Shown: one piece after another, positions 51,699 to 60,328 of the stretch
Layout of the letters: each line of letters begins with the position of its first letter
How positions within the stretch are numbered: the stretch's first letter is position 1
NCBI RefSeq assembly: GCF_001299475.1
Contig: NZ_CYUJ01000003.1
Location: forward strand, 314,409 to 378,408
From: Neofamilia massiliensis
GTDB lineage: Bacteria; Bacillota; Clostridia; Tissierellales; Peptoniphilaceae
Length of the DNA stretch: 64,000 bases
Direction of reading: 5' to 3'
The notes under the pieces: model-generated
Told to the model about the DNA's origin: nothing
The model's database searches: none
Seen by the model: only the letters and a program-made list of their open reading frames with translations
Made by a program: the position numbers and the translations under genes

Positions 51699-52898
51699 AT
51701 GAATCCTAAATTTAATAATTTTAACCTAGTAAAAAAACCAATTCTTGTTAATGAAGCAGGAGTAATGATTTATCTTTACACAGATTACTTGGCTGCAAAA
51801 AACAAAAACTTTTTCTCATTTGAGGAGTCCTACCCAGGTTTTAACTACTCCCAGGATATGAATTTGACCTACCTAGATACGGCCTTTTATAACAACAAGG
51901 TCTATACAGATTTTGTTAGAAGTATTAAAAAAGGATCCCTTCCCCATCTAGAGGAATTTTTCCATGACAAAAACGAAGATATTTTAAATCTTTTTTATCT
52001 ATTTTCGGAAAATGACGGGAATTACTTGCCTTTTATGGCGGGAATTTTCCAAAATATTAATGTCATTGATATAAAAGATTTCACCTACGATATCTTTGAA
52101 CTTGTATTCGACCTTTCTTTCTTAAAATTTGTCGGTGTAGACATAAATGATTCAGAACTAAAATCAGCAAATATAAAAGAATGGACGAAAAAAGCCCTTA
52201 AATCAGATTTTCTTAGCCTTATACCTACTCTTCCCTACGAAGATAAGCTTTCAATGGCACTTTTGAGATCTTTTTCCAACAAAAAATCAATATACGATAG
52301 GCTTTATCCACTACTAGAAAAAATTTGTGAGATTTTAGAAAGTAATTTTACAAAAATTCAAGATGAATTCATGGAACATTTTAAAAAAATAAAAAAAGAT
52401 GATTACAAAAAGGTCTATGATATTATAAATCAAGTTGGCCTTAATGATTTTCTTAGGAAAAGAGAACAACCACTTAATATCTATGGACTAATCCTTGCAC
52501 CAAACATGACCATGATTCAGTTTATATCAGAAGATTACGATTACGCCTTTATGAAGTTTGGAATTTATTCAAATAAAGAATTTATCGAAAAGGAAAATAA
52601 GCTAAAACACCTAAACCAATACCTAAAAATTCTAGGAGACACAACTAGGATTGACATCTTAGATCTCTTAAAGGAAAGAAATTACTATGCCAAAGAGCTT
52701 TCTGACAAGCTTTTTATAAGACCAGCGACCCTGTCTTACCACATAAACCAACTTCAAGTTTGCGGCTTTATTGGAGCCTATATCGAGGGCAGGAAGACCT
52801 ATTATTATTTGAGAAAACCTGGTTTTGACAAAGTTATAGAAGAACTCACTGAATTTTCTAAGGATATAAGGGAGGAAGAACATGGAAAAGAATCTTAA
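51699..52898 (+). CDS. Transcriptional regulator with C-terminal ArsR-type winged helix
   Basis: A 399-residue protein. The first about 310 residues are a helical domain I do not recognise. Residues about 318-385 form an ArsR-like winged helix (LKILGDTTRIDILDLLKERNYYAKELSDKLF, then ATLSYHINQLQVCGFI and wing GRKTYYYL). The reversed order, sensor first and DNA-binding last, is unusual for ArsR proteins. It overlaps the following ABC gene by 17 bases, so it most likely regulates that exporter. Confidence 0.82.
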   Translation: MNPKFNNFNLVKKPILVNEAGVMIYLYTDYLAAKNKNFFSFEESYPGFNYSQDMNLTYLDTAFYNNKVYTDFVRSIKKGSLPHLEEFFHDKNEDILNLFYLFSENDGNYLPFMAGIFQNINVIDIKDFTYDIFELVFDLSFLKFVGVDINDSELKSANIKEWTKKALKSDFLSLIPTLPYEDKLSMALLRSFSNKKSIYDRLYPLLEKICEILESNFTKIQDEFMEHFKKIKKDDYKKVYDIINQVGLNDFLRKREQPLNIYGLILAPNMTMIQFISEDYDYAFMKFGIYSNKEFIEKENKLKHLNQYLKILGDTTRIDILDLLKERNYYAKELSDKLFIRPATLSYHINQLQVCGFIGAYIEGRKTYYYLRKPGFDKVIEELTEFSKDIREEEHGKES

Positions 52899-54750
52899 AA
52901 ACTTAAAAGAAAACCTAGCCCAAAATTTAAATGACGAAGAGGTTGTAAAATCATATCTCAGAGCGAATAAACTTTCGAATTTTGACCTTCTAAAAATGGC
53001 CTATGAGCCCTTTAAGAACAATCTTAAAATTAAATTATCCCTCATAATTTATCCTTTCACTGCTGGTCTCATACCAATTATAGAGGCCTTTATCATGTAT
53101 TATTTAGTAGGTCTAATAGAAAAAAACACTGAACTAAAGACAATGATTTTTGTAATTTTAGCCTACGCCCTAATAGTTTTCGTCTGCTCAATAATCTCAA
53201 ATCAGATAGAGCGCAGAACTTACGCAACATATATGGGTACAAGGCTTGAATACTTTATAAAAGCAAGTGGTCCTATCATGGAAATGGACTACGGTCTTGG
53301 TGAAAATTCTCTCTTCATGGCAGAATTTTCCCGAGGTTTTGAACCTTTTTCTAACAACGTCGAGGGTCTTGAAGGAATTTATCACGATATGTATAAGATT
53401 TTGGCAAATCTTATGTCTTTTGTGATAATATCAGTGATTATGGCAAAACTATCTCCCCTAATTTTTATCCTTGCCATAATTTCAATCCTGATTCAGCTGG
53501 CGATTAAATCTTATACAAATAAATACAGACATTCCCACATGGGAGAATTAAGAAAAGTAAAAAGAAAAACCGACACATATTACAAGGAAGCATCCGATTT
53601 TCGTTTTGCTAAAGATATCAGGGTTTTCTCTTTCAAAGACAAATTTATAGAGGGTTTTAAACCCCTTGTGGCTGATGTAGTTAAGATTTCAAGGACCTTT
53701 ATCAAACCTGAAATGTATTTATCCCCTGTTCTTGCAGTCCTCCTTGTAGGAGTAGAGGCTATCGCTTATTACTTCCTAACAGGAAAAATATTATCAGACC
53801 AAATCACACTAAAAAACCTAACTCTAATCATCACATCAGTAGCAATTTATTCACAAGTTATCTTAAGTCTTGTGATGAATATTGCCAAAACCAGGTCAAA
53901 CCTCCTCTATGTATCAGATGGTTTTGATATGCTAAGGGCAGACCTCAAATCAGACGCAGGAGATGATAAAATTACAGGACCAATGTCAATTGAATTTAGG
54001 AATGTGAGCTTTTCCTATCCCCTATCTGATAAAAATGTTTTGGGAAATCTATCATTTACAATTCGTGAAAAAGAGAAAGTCGCAATTGTTGGTGTAAATG
54101 GAGCGGGCAAATCTACTATAGTTTCTCTTATCCTTGGCCTTTATAAGCCAACAGCAGGTGACATTTTTATAAATGGGATAAATGCTAATGACCTTGACCT
54201 AAAGGAAAGGTACGCCGCCTTTGCAACAGTTTTACAAAATGTAGAGCCCCTTGCAGTATCCATTGCAGAAAATGTGGCAGCAACTGATGAAAACATTGAT
54301 AGGGAAAGAGTAATTGACTCACTAAAAAAAGCAGGGCTTGCCTATAAGCTTGACCAATTACCAAAGGGAATCGACACCCAAATGACCCGAAATATCCACG
54401 ATGACGGAACACTTTTCTCCGGTGGAGAAAACCAGAAACTTGCAATCGCAAGAGCTCTTTACAAGAAAGATGCAAAAGCTTTAATAATGGATGAGCCAAC
54501 AGCCGCCCTCGATGCCCTAGCAGAAGAGAAAATCTATAGGAACCTTGATGAAATTAGTAAGGACAAAACCTTAATTTTTATCTCCCACAGATTAGCATCA
54601 ACTAGATTTTGTGATAAAATTATGCTTCTTGATGGCGGTAAGGTTACCGAATACGGGACTCACGATGAGCTTTTGAAAGAAAATGGTCTCTATAAGGAAA
54701 TGTACGAATCCCAAAGAAAATACTACTTGGAGGAAAATCATGAAAAATAA
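52882..54750 (+). CDS. ABC exporter half-transporter, first of pair
   Basis: A 622-residue half-transporter with six helices (residues about 50-330). Walker A is GVNGAGKST, signature LFSGGENQKLAIAR (E in place of Q), Walker B ALIMDEPTAALD and switch ISHRLAS. It is close in type to peptide/antibiotic exporters. It overlaps its partner by 11 bases and presumably forms a heterodimer with it. Part of the inserted segment 51434-57115. Confidence 0.9.
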   Translation: MEKNLKNLKENLAQNLNDEEVVKSYLRANKLSNFDLLKMAYEPFKNNLKIKLSLIIYPFTAGLIPIIEAFIMYYLVGLIEKNTELKTMIFVILAYALIVFVCSIISNQIERRTYATYMGTRLEYFIKASGPIMEMDYGLGENSLFMAEFSRGFEPFSNNVEGLEGIYHDMYKILANLMSFVIISVIMAKLSPLIFILAIISILIQLAIKSYTNKYRHSHMGELRKVKRKTDTYYKEASDFRFAKDIRVFSFKDKFIEGFKPLVADVVKISRTFIKPEMYLSPVLAVLLVGVEAIAYYFLTGKILSDQITLKNLTLIITSVAIYSQVILSLVMNIAKTRSNLLYVSDGFDMLRADLKSDAGDDKITGPMSIEFRNVSFSYPLSDKNVLGNLSFTIREKEKVAIVGVNGAGKSTIVSLILGLYKPTAGDIFINGINANDLDLKERYAAFATVLQNVEPLAVSIAENVAATDENIDRERVIDSLKKAGLAYKLDQLPKGIDTQMTRNIHDDGTLFSGGENQKLAIARALYKKDAKALIMDEPTAALDALAEEKIYRNLDEISKDKTLIFISHRLASTRFCDKIMLLDGGKVTEYGTHDELLKENGLYKEMYESQRKYYLEENHEK

Positions 54751-56506
54751 ATTAAGGGCCCTATGGCTTTTTGCGAAAATTACTGCAAAAAACGATCCTC
54801 TTTATATACCGGTAATTATCCTAAACGCATTGGCTCCAGCAGCAGCAACCATGGTAAATGTCTTTGTGCCAATGATTTTTATTAACCAAATCACAGACCC
54901 AAAGCCAGCTGACCAGTTTATAAAAATTGTAGTCTTGTTAATTATAGGAAAAATCCTCCTAGAAAGTCTTGAAAGACTTCTAAGCCGAGAAGAATTTGTA
55001 AGACGCCAGGGAATTAATGATTATTTGACCTTTGAACTTGCAAAAAAAGCTATGGATTTGACTTATCAAAATATAGAAAATCCCCACACCCTAGACCTAA
55101 AGGAAAAGGCTAATGCTGCTATAAATATGGGAGCTATCCACAACCTCCTATATACACTCAAGGATATCATCACAAGCCTTGCAACAATGATTGGTACTGC
55201 TATCATCATCATATCCTTTTCACCCTACTTGGTCGGATTTTCTATCCTGATTTCCCTGCTAATAATTTTTGTAAATGGCAAAGAATCGGCCTATACCAGC
55301 AAGTTCAACCTAGAGATTGTAAATGTAAATAGGAGATTTTCCTATTATTTCTCCCTCATGGCAAGTCCCCACTACCAAAAGGAAATCAGGGTTTTCGACC
55401 TAGGACCTATGGTCAAGTCCAAAACCCAAGGATATTTAGACCAAATGATGGATGGGTTTGAAGATAAATTTGCCTATGAAGGAAATATGGGAGCTATTAA
55501 AATATTTTTAGAATCTATTTTAAGACTAGTTTCCTACACCTATGTTGCGATGAGGACTCTATCAGCTGCCTACGGTCCACAAATTTCCTTTGGATCTTTC
55601 TCAGCTATAATTTCTGCCAACGAAAACTTTATGAAATCTTTCCAAACCATGTTTTCAGAGCTGGCGGACTTTATTATGAGTTTAGCAAACCTTGAACCTC
55701 TCTATGATTTCTACGTCCTAGATTCTGATAAAGAAGAAAATTTAGATGAAGCCGGAGATTTTGAGAGCCTAGAATTTAAAAACGTGACCTTTACCTATCC
55801 AGGATCAGACAGGAAAATCATTGATAATTTATCATTTAAGATTAATAAAGGAGAGAAAATCTCAATCGTTGGTGTAAATAACGCAGGAAAGACAACTATA
55901 GTTAAGATTCTCCTAAGGTTTTTCGACATAGATAGCGGAGAGATTTTATATAATGGTGTAAACATCAAAAATATCAGCAAGAAATCTCTTTATGAGAAAA
56001 TCAGCGGAGTCTTCCAAGACTTTGCCATCATGCCTTTTACAATAAAGGAAAATATAATTGCAAACAAGGATTTTGACAAAGAAAAAACTGATGAGATTCT
56101 AAAAGAGCTTGACCTAGATGGTAGAGTAGGTGAGTTAGAAAATGGTCTTGATACCTACCTCAATAAGGACATATACGAAAATGCTACAGACCTATCTCTT
56201 GGCCAAAAGCAAAAGCTTGCTATAGCTAGGGCTATCTACCAGGATACAGACTTTCTAGTCCTAGATGAGCCAACAGCATCCCTCGATCCCCTTGCAGAAA
56301 GCAAGATCTACGAGCATTTTAATGAGATGACTCAGGGAAAAACTGCAATCTTTATCTCCCACAGGATGAGCTCATCAAGGTTTACCGACAAGATTTTACT
56401 TTTAGACAATGCCAAAACAGTAGCCTTTGACAGCCACAAAAACCTCATGAAATACAAAAACAAATACTCTGACCTCTACAAGGCTCAGGCCAAATATTTT
56501 CAATAA
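54740..56506 (+). CDS. ABC exporter half-transporter, second of pair, with altered motifs
   Basis: A 588-residue half-transporter. I start at ATG 54740, which has TTGGAGGAAA upstream. Its ATPase domain departs from consensus: Walker A reads GVNNAGKTT (Asn for Gly) and the signature reads LSLGQKQKLAIAR (Leu for Gly), while Walker B FLVLDEPTASLD and switch ISHRMSS are normal. One degenerate site is common in heterodimeric ABC exporters. Confidence 0.9.
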   Translation: MKNKLRALWLFAKITAKNDPLYIPVIILNALAPAAATMVNVFVPMIFINQITDPKPADQFIKIVVLLIIGKILLESLERLLSREEFVRRQGINDYLTFELAKKAMDLTYQNIENPHTLDLKEKANAAINMGAIHNLLYTLKDIITSLATMIGTAIIIISFSPYLVGFSILISLLIIFVNGKESAYTSKFNLEIVNVNRRFSYYFSLMASPHYQKEIRVFDLGPMVKSKTQGYLDQMMDGFEDKFAYEGNMGAIKIFLESILRLVSYTYVAMRTLSAAYGPQISFGSFSAIISANENFMKSFQTMFSELADFIMSLANLEPLYDFYVLDSDKEENLDEAGDFESLEFKNVTFTYPGSDRKIIDNLSFKINKGEKISIVGVNNAGKTTIVKILLRFFDIDSGEILYNGVNIKNISKKSLYEKISGVFQDFAIMPFTIKENIIANKDFDKEKTDEILKELDLDGRVGELENGLDTYLNKDIYENATDLSLGQKQKLAIARAIYQDTDFLVLDEPTASLDPLAESKIYEHFNEMTQGKTAIFISHRMSSSRFTDKILLLDNAKTVAFDSHKNLMKYKNKYSDLYKAQAKYFQ

Positions 56507-56510
56507 AAAA

Positions 56511-56529
56511 GGGCTGTTGCAAAATAGCC
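56511..56529. other. Insertion-sequence-end-like sequence
   Basis: GGGCTGTTGCAAAATAGCC resembles the terminal inverted repeats of IS1182/IS6-type insertion sequences. No transposase gene is attached. It lies right after the last ABC gene and just before the intron 3' end, at the right border of the inserted segment. Confidence 0.4.
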
Positions 56530-56534
56530 AAAAA

Positions 56535-57114
56535 ATCGAATAGGGGCTAAGAACTAGCCCCTTTCACACCACCCGTACGTGCCGTTCGGCATACGGCGGT
56601 TCAATATTTCTTGTATTATATTATTTATTTCTGATGCATCTATTTAACTTTATTCTTTTTGTATCCGAACCTTGAGAAATAAATACGTCATTTCTTGTAT
56701 TCCATCAAGTCATAGTGCACCCTTTTCCAATATTACAATAAATATTGTTCCTCCCTTCGCTCCATTTCCATTACAGAAACTTCTTTGCTACTATGGATTC
56801 TGCTGACTTCTCACTATTAGTTGTTACTTCTAAATCGCTAGTGAGACCTCACGGGATAAGTCACCAATCTTTCCTTGTCTACCTGCCTAATTTACTTACA
56901 TGGGTTACGGTTGTCTTTTGGACTTCACGACTTTTAGCCCGCTTATCCACCACGCAAGCCTTAGTATTAGGTTTCTGTTCGTCAGGCAACAATTTTGCTA
57001 TCCCTTCTTCTCGCCTGCATCTCACGATACAAACCTTGGGAGTCGCTATGAGGTTCGCTGGCAACTGCGCCCTACGTGGTCTTTCACCACAGATTGATGA
57101 CATACCTGTCATAC
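56535..57114 (-). mobile_element. Group IIC intron, ORF-less, in the purH terminator
   Basis: Read on the minus strand, the 580 bases follow the group IIC plan of the Oceanobacillus intron. The 5' end is GTATGACAGG; DII/DIII contain GAAGTCAGCAGAATCCATAG and GGAACAA. Domain V (56602-56567) has GAACCGCC, a GAAC loop and GTGGTG. Domain VI is a stem with a bulged A at 56541, seven bases from the 3' end GAT. Upstream exon GATTTA can pair with TAAATT of the intron (EBS1). There is no reverse transcriptase gene. The intron lies right after the purH terminator stem, as IIC introns do. Domain V may carry one extra G in its lower strand. Confidence 0.85.
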
Positions 57115-57115
57115 T

Positions 57116-57168
57116 AAATCGACCTAGAGAAATTTTTCCTCTAGGTCTTTTTTAAGTTCAAATTTATT
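57116..57168. repeat. 53-bp direct repeat containing a terminator, copy B
   Basis: Second copy of 51381-51433. It abuts the purH stop on one side and the intron 5' end on the other. On the minus strand it provides the purH terminator stem CTAGAGG ... CTCTAGGTC, whose T-tract is split by the intron. Confidence 0.92.
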
Positions 57169-58697
57169 TAGTGTCTAAAGTGTCTGGTCTTTGTAAATAT
57201 TAGGGTCATGTCGTATTTGTCACAAAGATCAATTACACCTTGATCTTTTATTGATCCGCCTGGACTTATCATGGCCTTTACTCCAGCCTTGTGAAGGGCT
57301 TCTACTGTGTCCTCAAAGAAGAAGGCGTCTGATGCTAGGACTGCTCCACTTATTTTGTCGCCAGCTCTTTCTATGGCTTCTTCTACTGCCCAGGACCTTC
57401 TAACTTCTCCTTGGCCAATTCCTACTGTGGCCTTGTCTTTTGCTAAGACTACTCCATTTGAGGCTACGTTTTTTACACACTTCCAAGCAAATTTTAAATT
57501 TTCTATCTCTTCATCTGTTGCCTTTCTCTTCGTTACTGTTTCAAAGGCAAAGTCTTTTTCTTCTTGAGAAAACTTGTCTTGGTCTTGGTAGACTAGGCCT
57601 GACAGTACTTGTTTAAAGTTCTTTTTGTCTAAGTCAAAGTCTGCTAGGTCTTTTATTTCTATAAGTCTAAGATTCTTTTTCTTAGTTAGAATTTCCACAG
57701 CTCCAGCTGAAAAGCTTGGGGCTATTATTACTTCTAAGAAGTAGGAGCTCATGTGGTCAGCAGTTTTTTCGTCAACTTCCCTATTTAGGGCAAAGATGCC
57801 GCCGAAAATTGATGTTGGGTCACATTCATAGGCCCTTATATAGGCGTCATAAATGTTTTCGCCAACTCCTATTCCAGATGGGTTGGTGTGTTTTACTCCA
57901 ACTGCTGCTGGCTCTTTAAATTCTTTTACTGCCTTTACTGTTGCAAAGATGTCGTTTAGGTTGTTGTAAGATAATTCTTTGCCGTGAAGTTGTTTTATTT
58001 CTATGCCTAGGTCGTCAAAGGCGTTTTTGTAGTAGGCTGCCTTTTGATGTGGGTTTTCTCCATAGCGAAGTTGGTCTACCTTGTCATAGGTCATTGTAAG
58101 TTTTTCTGGATAAGAAACTTCTAGGTAGTTGTTAAAGTAAGAGGCTATTAGGCTGTCGTATTGGGCTGTGTATGAAAAAGCCTTTCTAGCTAGGTCTGCC
58201 CTTAGGTCTATAGAATCTTCGCCATTTTTTAAAGTTTCTAAAACTCTTTCATAGTCTGCTGGGTCTGTTAAGATCAAAACGTCCTTGTAGTTTTTAGCTG
58301 CTGCCCTAATCATTGATGGGCCGCCAATGTCTATGTTTTCTATCATCTCTTCATGAGGGGCCTTTTCCTTTAACTTTTTCGCAAAAGGATAGAGGTTGTT
58401 GACTACCATGTCTATTGACTCAATATGGTTTTCTTTTATTGTCTCAACATGGTCTTCATGGTCTCTTCTATAGAGGATGCCTCCGTGGATCATTGGATTT
58501 AAGGTCTTTACCCTGCCGTCTAAAATTTCTGGAAACTTTGTCACTTGAGAAACATCTATTGGGTTTAGACCGTTTTCTTTTAAGTGCTTAAAGGTCCCTC
58601 CTGTTGAAATTATTTCCCAGCCTAGGTCTTCAAGGCCCTTGGCTAAATCTACAATATTTGTCTTGTCAAATACAGAAATTAGTGCTTTCTTTTTCAT
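57168..58697 (-). CDS. purH: Bifunctional AICAR transformylase / IMP cyclohydrolase
   Basis: Last two steps to IMP. The 509-residue protein has the cyclohydrolase domain (1-about 195: ALISVFDKTNIVDLAKGLEDLGWEIISTGGT, NLYPF, NIDIGGPSMIRAAAKN) and the transformylase domain (about 200-509: LRYGENPHQKAAYYKN, HTNPSGIGVGE, SDAFFFED and FTKTRHFRH). Last gene of the pur operon; its terminator carries the group IIC intron. purD does not follow, in contrast to Bacillus. Confidence 0.97.
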   Translation of the reverse strand: MKKKALISVFDKTNIVDLAKGLEDLGWEIISTGGTFKHLKENGLNPIDVSQVTKFPEILDGRVKTLNPMIHGGILYRRDHEDHVETIKENHIESIDMVVNNLYPFAKKLKEKAPHEEMIENIDIGGPSMIRAAAKNYKDVLILTDPADYERVLETLKNGEDSIDLRADLARKAFSYTAQYDSLIASYFNNYLEVSYPEKLTMTYDKVDQLRYGENPHQKAAYYKNAFDDLGIEIKQLHGKELSYNNLNDIFATVKAVKEFKEPAAVGVKHTNPSGIGVGENIYDAYIRAYECDPTSIFGGIFALNREVDEKTADHMSSYFLEVIIAPSFSAGAVEILTKKKNLRLIEIKDLADFDLDKKNFKQVLSGLVYQDQDKFSQEEKDFAFETVTKRKATDEEIENLKFAWKCVKNVASNGVVLAKDKATVGIGQGEVRRSWAVEEAIERAGDKISGAVLASDAFFFEDTVEALHKAGVKAMISPGGSIKDQGVIDLCDKYDMTLIFTKTRHFRH

Positions 58698-58700
58698 TTT

Positions 58701-59327
58701 TTACCTCACTTTAACTATTCTTCCTTGGATTTCAAATTTGTCGTCACAATAGTCTTTTACTGTCTTGACTAATAGTTTATGTTCTTCTTTTATAATTCGC
58801 TTTTGCAAGTCTTCTGCCTGGTCTCCATCTAAAACTGGAACAGAAACCTGGTAGATTATTGGTCCAGCGTCAGCAACTTCACTAACAAAATGAGTTGTGG
58901 CTCCTGATACTTTCACTCCATAGTCTAAGGCTGCCTGGTGGACTCTTAGTCCATAATAACCTTCGCCACAAAATGATGGAATTAATGATGGGTGAATATT
59001 TATAATCTTATTTTCATAGGCTCTAATAAAGTCTGGACCGAGAATTTTTAAAAAGCCTCCTAGGACTACAAAGTCAATTTGTCTGTCTCTTAAAATTTCT
59101 ATAAGCTGCTTGTCATATTCTTCAACGCTTATGTTGTCGCCTCTTAAATATATGGCTTCAATACCATGGGCCTTTGCTCTTTCAAGGCCATAAGCAGATT
59201 TTCGATTGGAAACAACTAGGCCAAGGTCGCCTTTAATTTCTCCAGCTTCTACTCCATCAATTAGGGCTTGGAGGTTGGATCCTCCGCCAGAAACTAAAAC
59301 TGCAAATCTCTTTAGATTTCTACACAT
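58701..59327 (-). CDS. purN: Phosphoribosylglycinamide formyltransferase
   Basis: Formyl-tetrahydrofolate-dependent GAR transformylase of 208 residues. Visible are VLVSGGGSNLQALID, the catalytic Asn-His region IINIHPSLIPSF, and GATTHFVSEVADAGPII with the conserved His and Asp. It overlaps purM by 16 bases and ends 3 bases before purH. Confidence 0.95.
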   Translation of the reverse strand: MCRNLKRFAVLVSGGGSNLQALIDGVEAGEIKGDLGLVVSNRKSAYGLERAKAHGIEAIYLRGDNISVEEYDKQLIEILRDRQIDFVVLGGFLKILGPDFIRAYENKIINIHPSLIPSFCGEGYYGLRVHQAALDYGVKVSGATTHFVSEVADAGPIIYQVSVPVLDGDQAEDLQKRIIKEEHKLLVKTVKDYCDDKFEIQGRIVKVR

Positions 59328-60328
59328 AAGTCACCCTTAGTAACTTTGCCTAGCCTATAAAGTTTTTGGTCTTCCTTGGATAAAATTTCTTGGGCAGTTT
59401 CTTCTGAAACAACTAAGACCATGCCTAGGCCCATATTAAAGGTGCCATACATTTCTTTTGTTTCAATGCCTCCCCATTCTTGAAGAAGTTTAAAAATCTT
59501 AGGAATTTCTACTTGGGTCATGTCTACGTCAGCTCCATGGCCTTCAGGCAGGATCCTTGGTAGGTTTTCATAAATGCCGCCGCCTGTTATATGGCAAAGG
59601 CCTTTGATTTCGTACTTTTCTATTAGTGGATAGACGTCTTTTACATAAATTTTTGTTGGCACTAGGAGGGCTTCCCCTAAAGTAGTTCCAAGGTCGTCTA
59701 TATAGTCATTTAGGTCCATCTTCTTGTGGTCAAAGATAATTTTTCTCACAAGTGAATAGCCATTTGAGTGAACTCCAGATGATGGAAGGCCTAAAAGCAC
59801 ATCGCCTTCAGAAATTTTTGAGCCGTCGATGATCTTGTCTTTTTCTACTACTCCAACTGCAAAGCCTGCAAGGTCGTAGTCATTTTCTTTATAAATTCCA
59901 GGCATTTCTGCTGTTTCTCCACCTAAAAGGGCAGCTCCAGCTTTTTTACAACCTGATGCAACTCCTTCTACTATCGCCGCCATTTTTTCAGGAACTAGTT
60001 TTCCTGTTGCTATATAGTCTAAGAAAAATATTGGCTTGGCTCCTTGGCACAAGATGTCATTTACACACATGGCCACACAGTCTTCGCCAACTGTGTTGTG
60101 GATGTCCATCATTTGGGCTATTTGAACCTTTGAACCTACTCCGTCTGTCCCAGAAACTAAAACTGGGTTTTCCATTTTTAATTTTCCAAGGTCAAACATG
60201 CCAGCAAAGCCGCCAATGTCGTTAAGAACTCCTTCGATGTGAGTTGCTTTTACTGTTTCTTTTATCAACTTTACCTGTTTGTAGCCAGCTTCTTTGTCTA
60301 CGCCAGCGTCTTTATAAGTTATTGCCAT
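59312..60328 (-). CDS. purM: Phosphoribosylformylglycinamidine cyclo-ligase (AIR synthetase)
   Basis: ATP-dependent ring closure to AIR. The 338-residue protein starts ITYKDAGVDKEAGYKQV and contains LVSGTDGVGSKVQIA, GEDCVAMCVNDILCQGAKPIFFLDY, LLGGETAEMPG, SSGVHSNGYSLVRK and HITGGGIYENLPRIL, all standard. Overlaps purF by 17 bases. Confidence 0.97.
   Translation of the reverse strand: MAITYKDAGVDKEAGYKQVKLIKETVKATHIEGVLNDIGGFAGMFDLGKLKMENPVLVSGTDGVGSKVQIAQMMDIHNTVGEDCVAMCVNDILCQGAKPIFFLDYIATGKLVPEKMAAIVEGVASGCKKAGAALLGGETAEMPGIYKENDYDLAGFAVGVVEKDKIIDGSKISEGDVLLGLPSSGVHSNGYSLVRKIIFDHKKMDLNDYIDDLGTTLGEALLVPTKIYVKDVYPLIEKYEIKGLCHITGGGIYENLPRILPEGHGADVDMTQVEIPKIFKLLQEWGGIETKEMYGTFNMGLGMVLVVSEETAQEILSKEDQKLYRLGKVTKGDLCVEI

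Noticed and set aside
56745-57155. Open frame of 136 residues on the plus strand, and a 77-residue one opposite it, within the intron
   Set aside because: Both lie in the ribozyme, have no homology I recognise and no ribosome site; they are by-products of intron RNA sequence.
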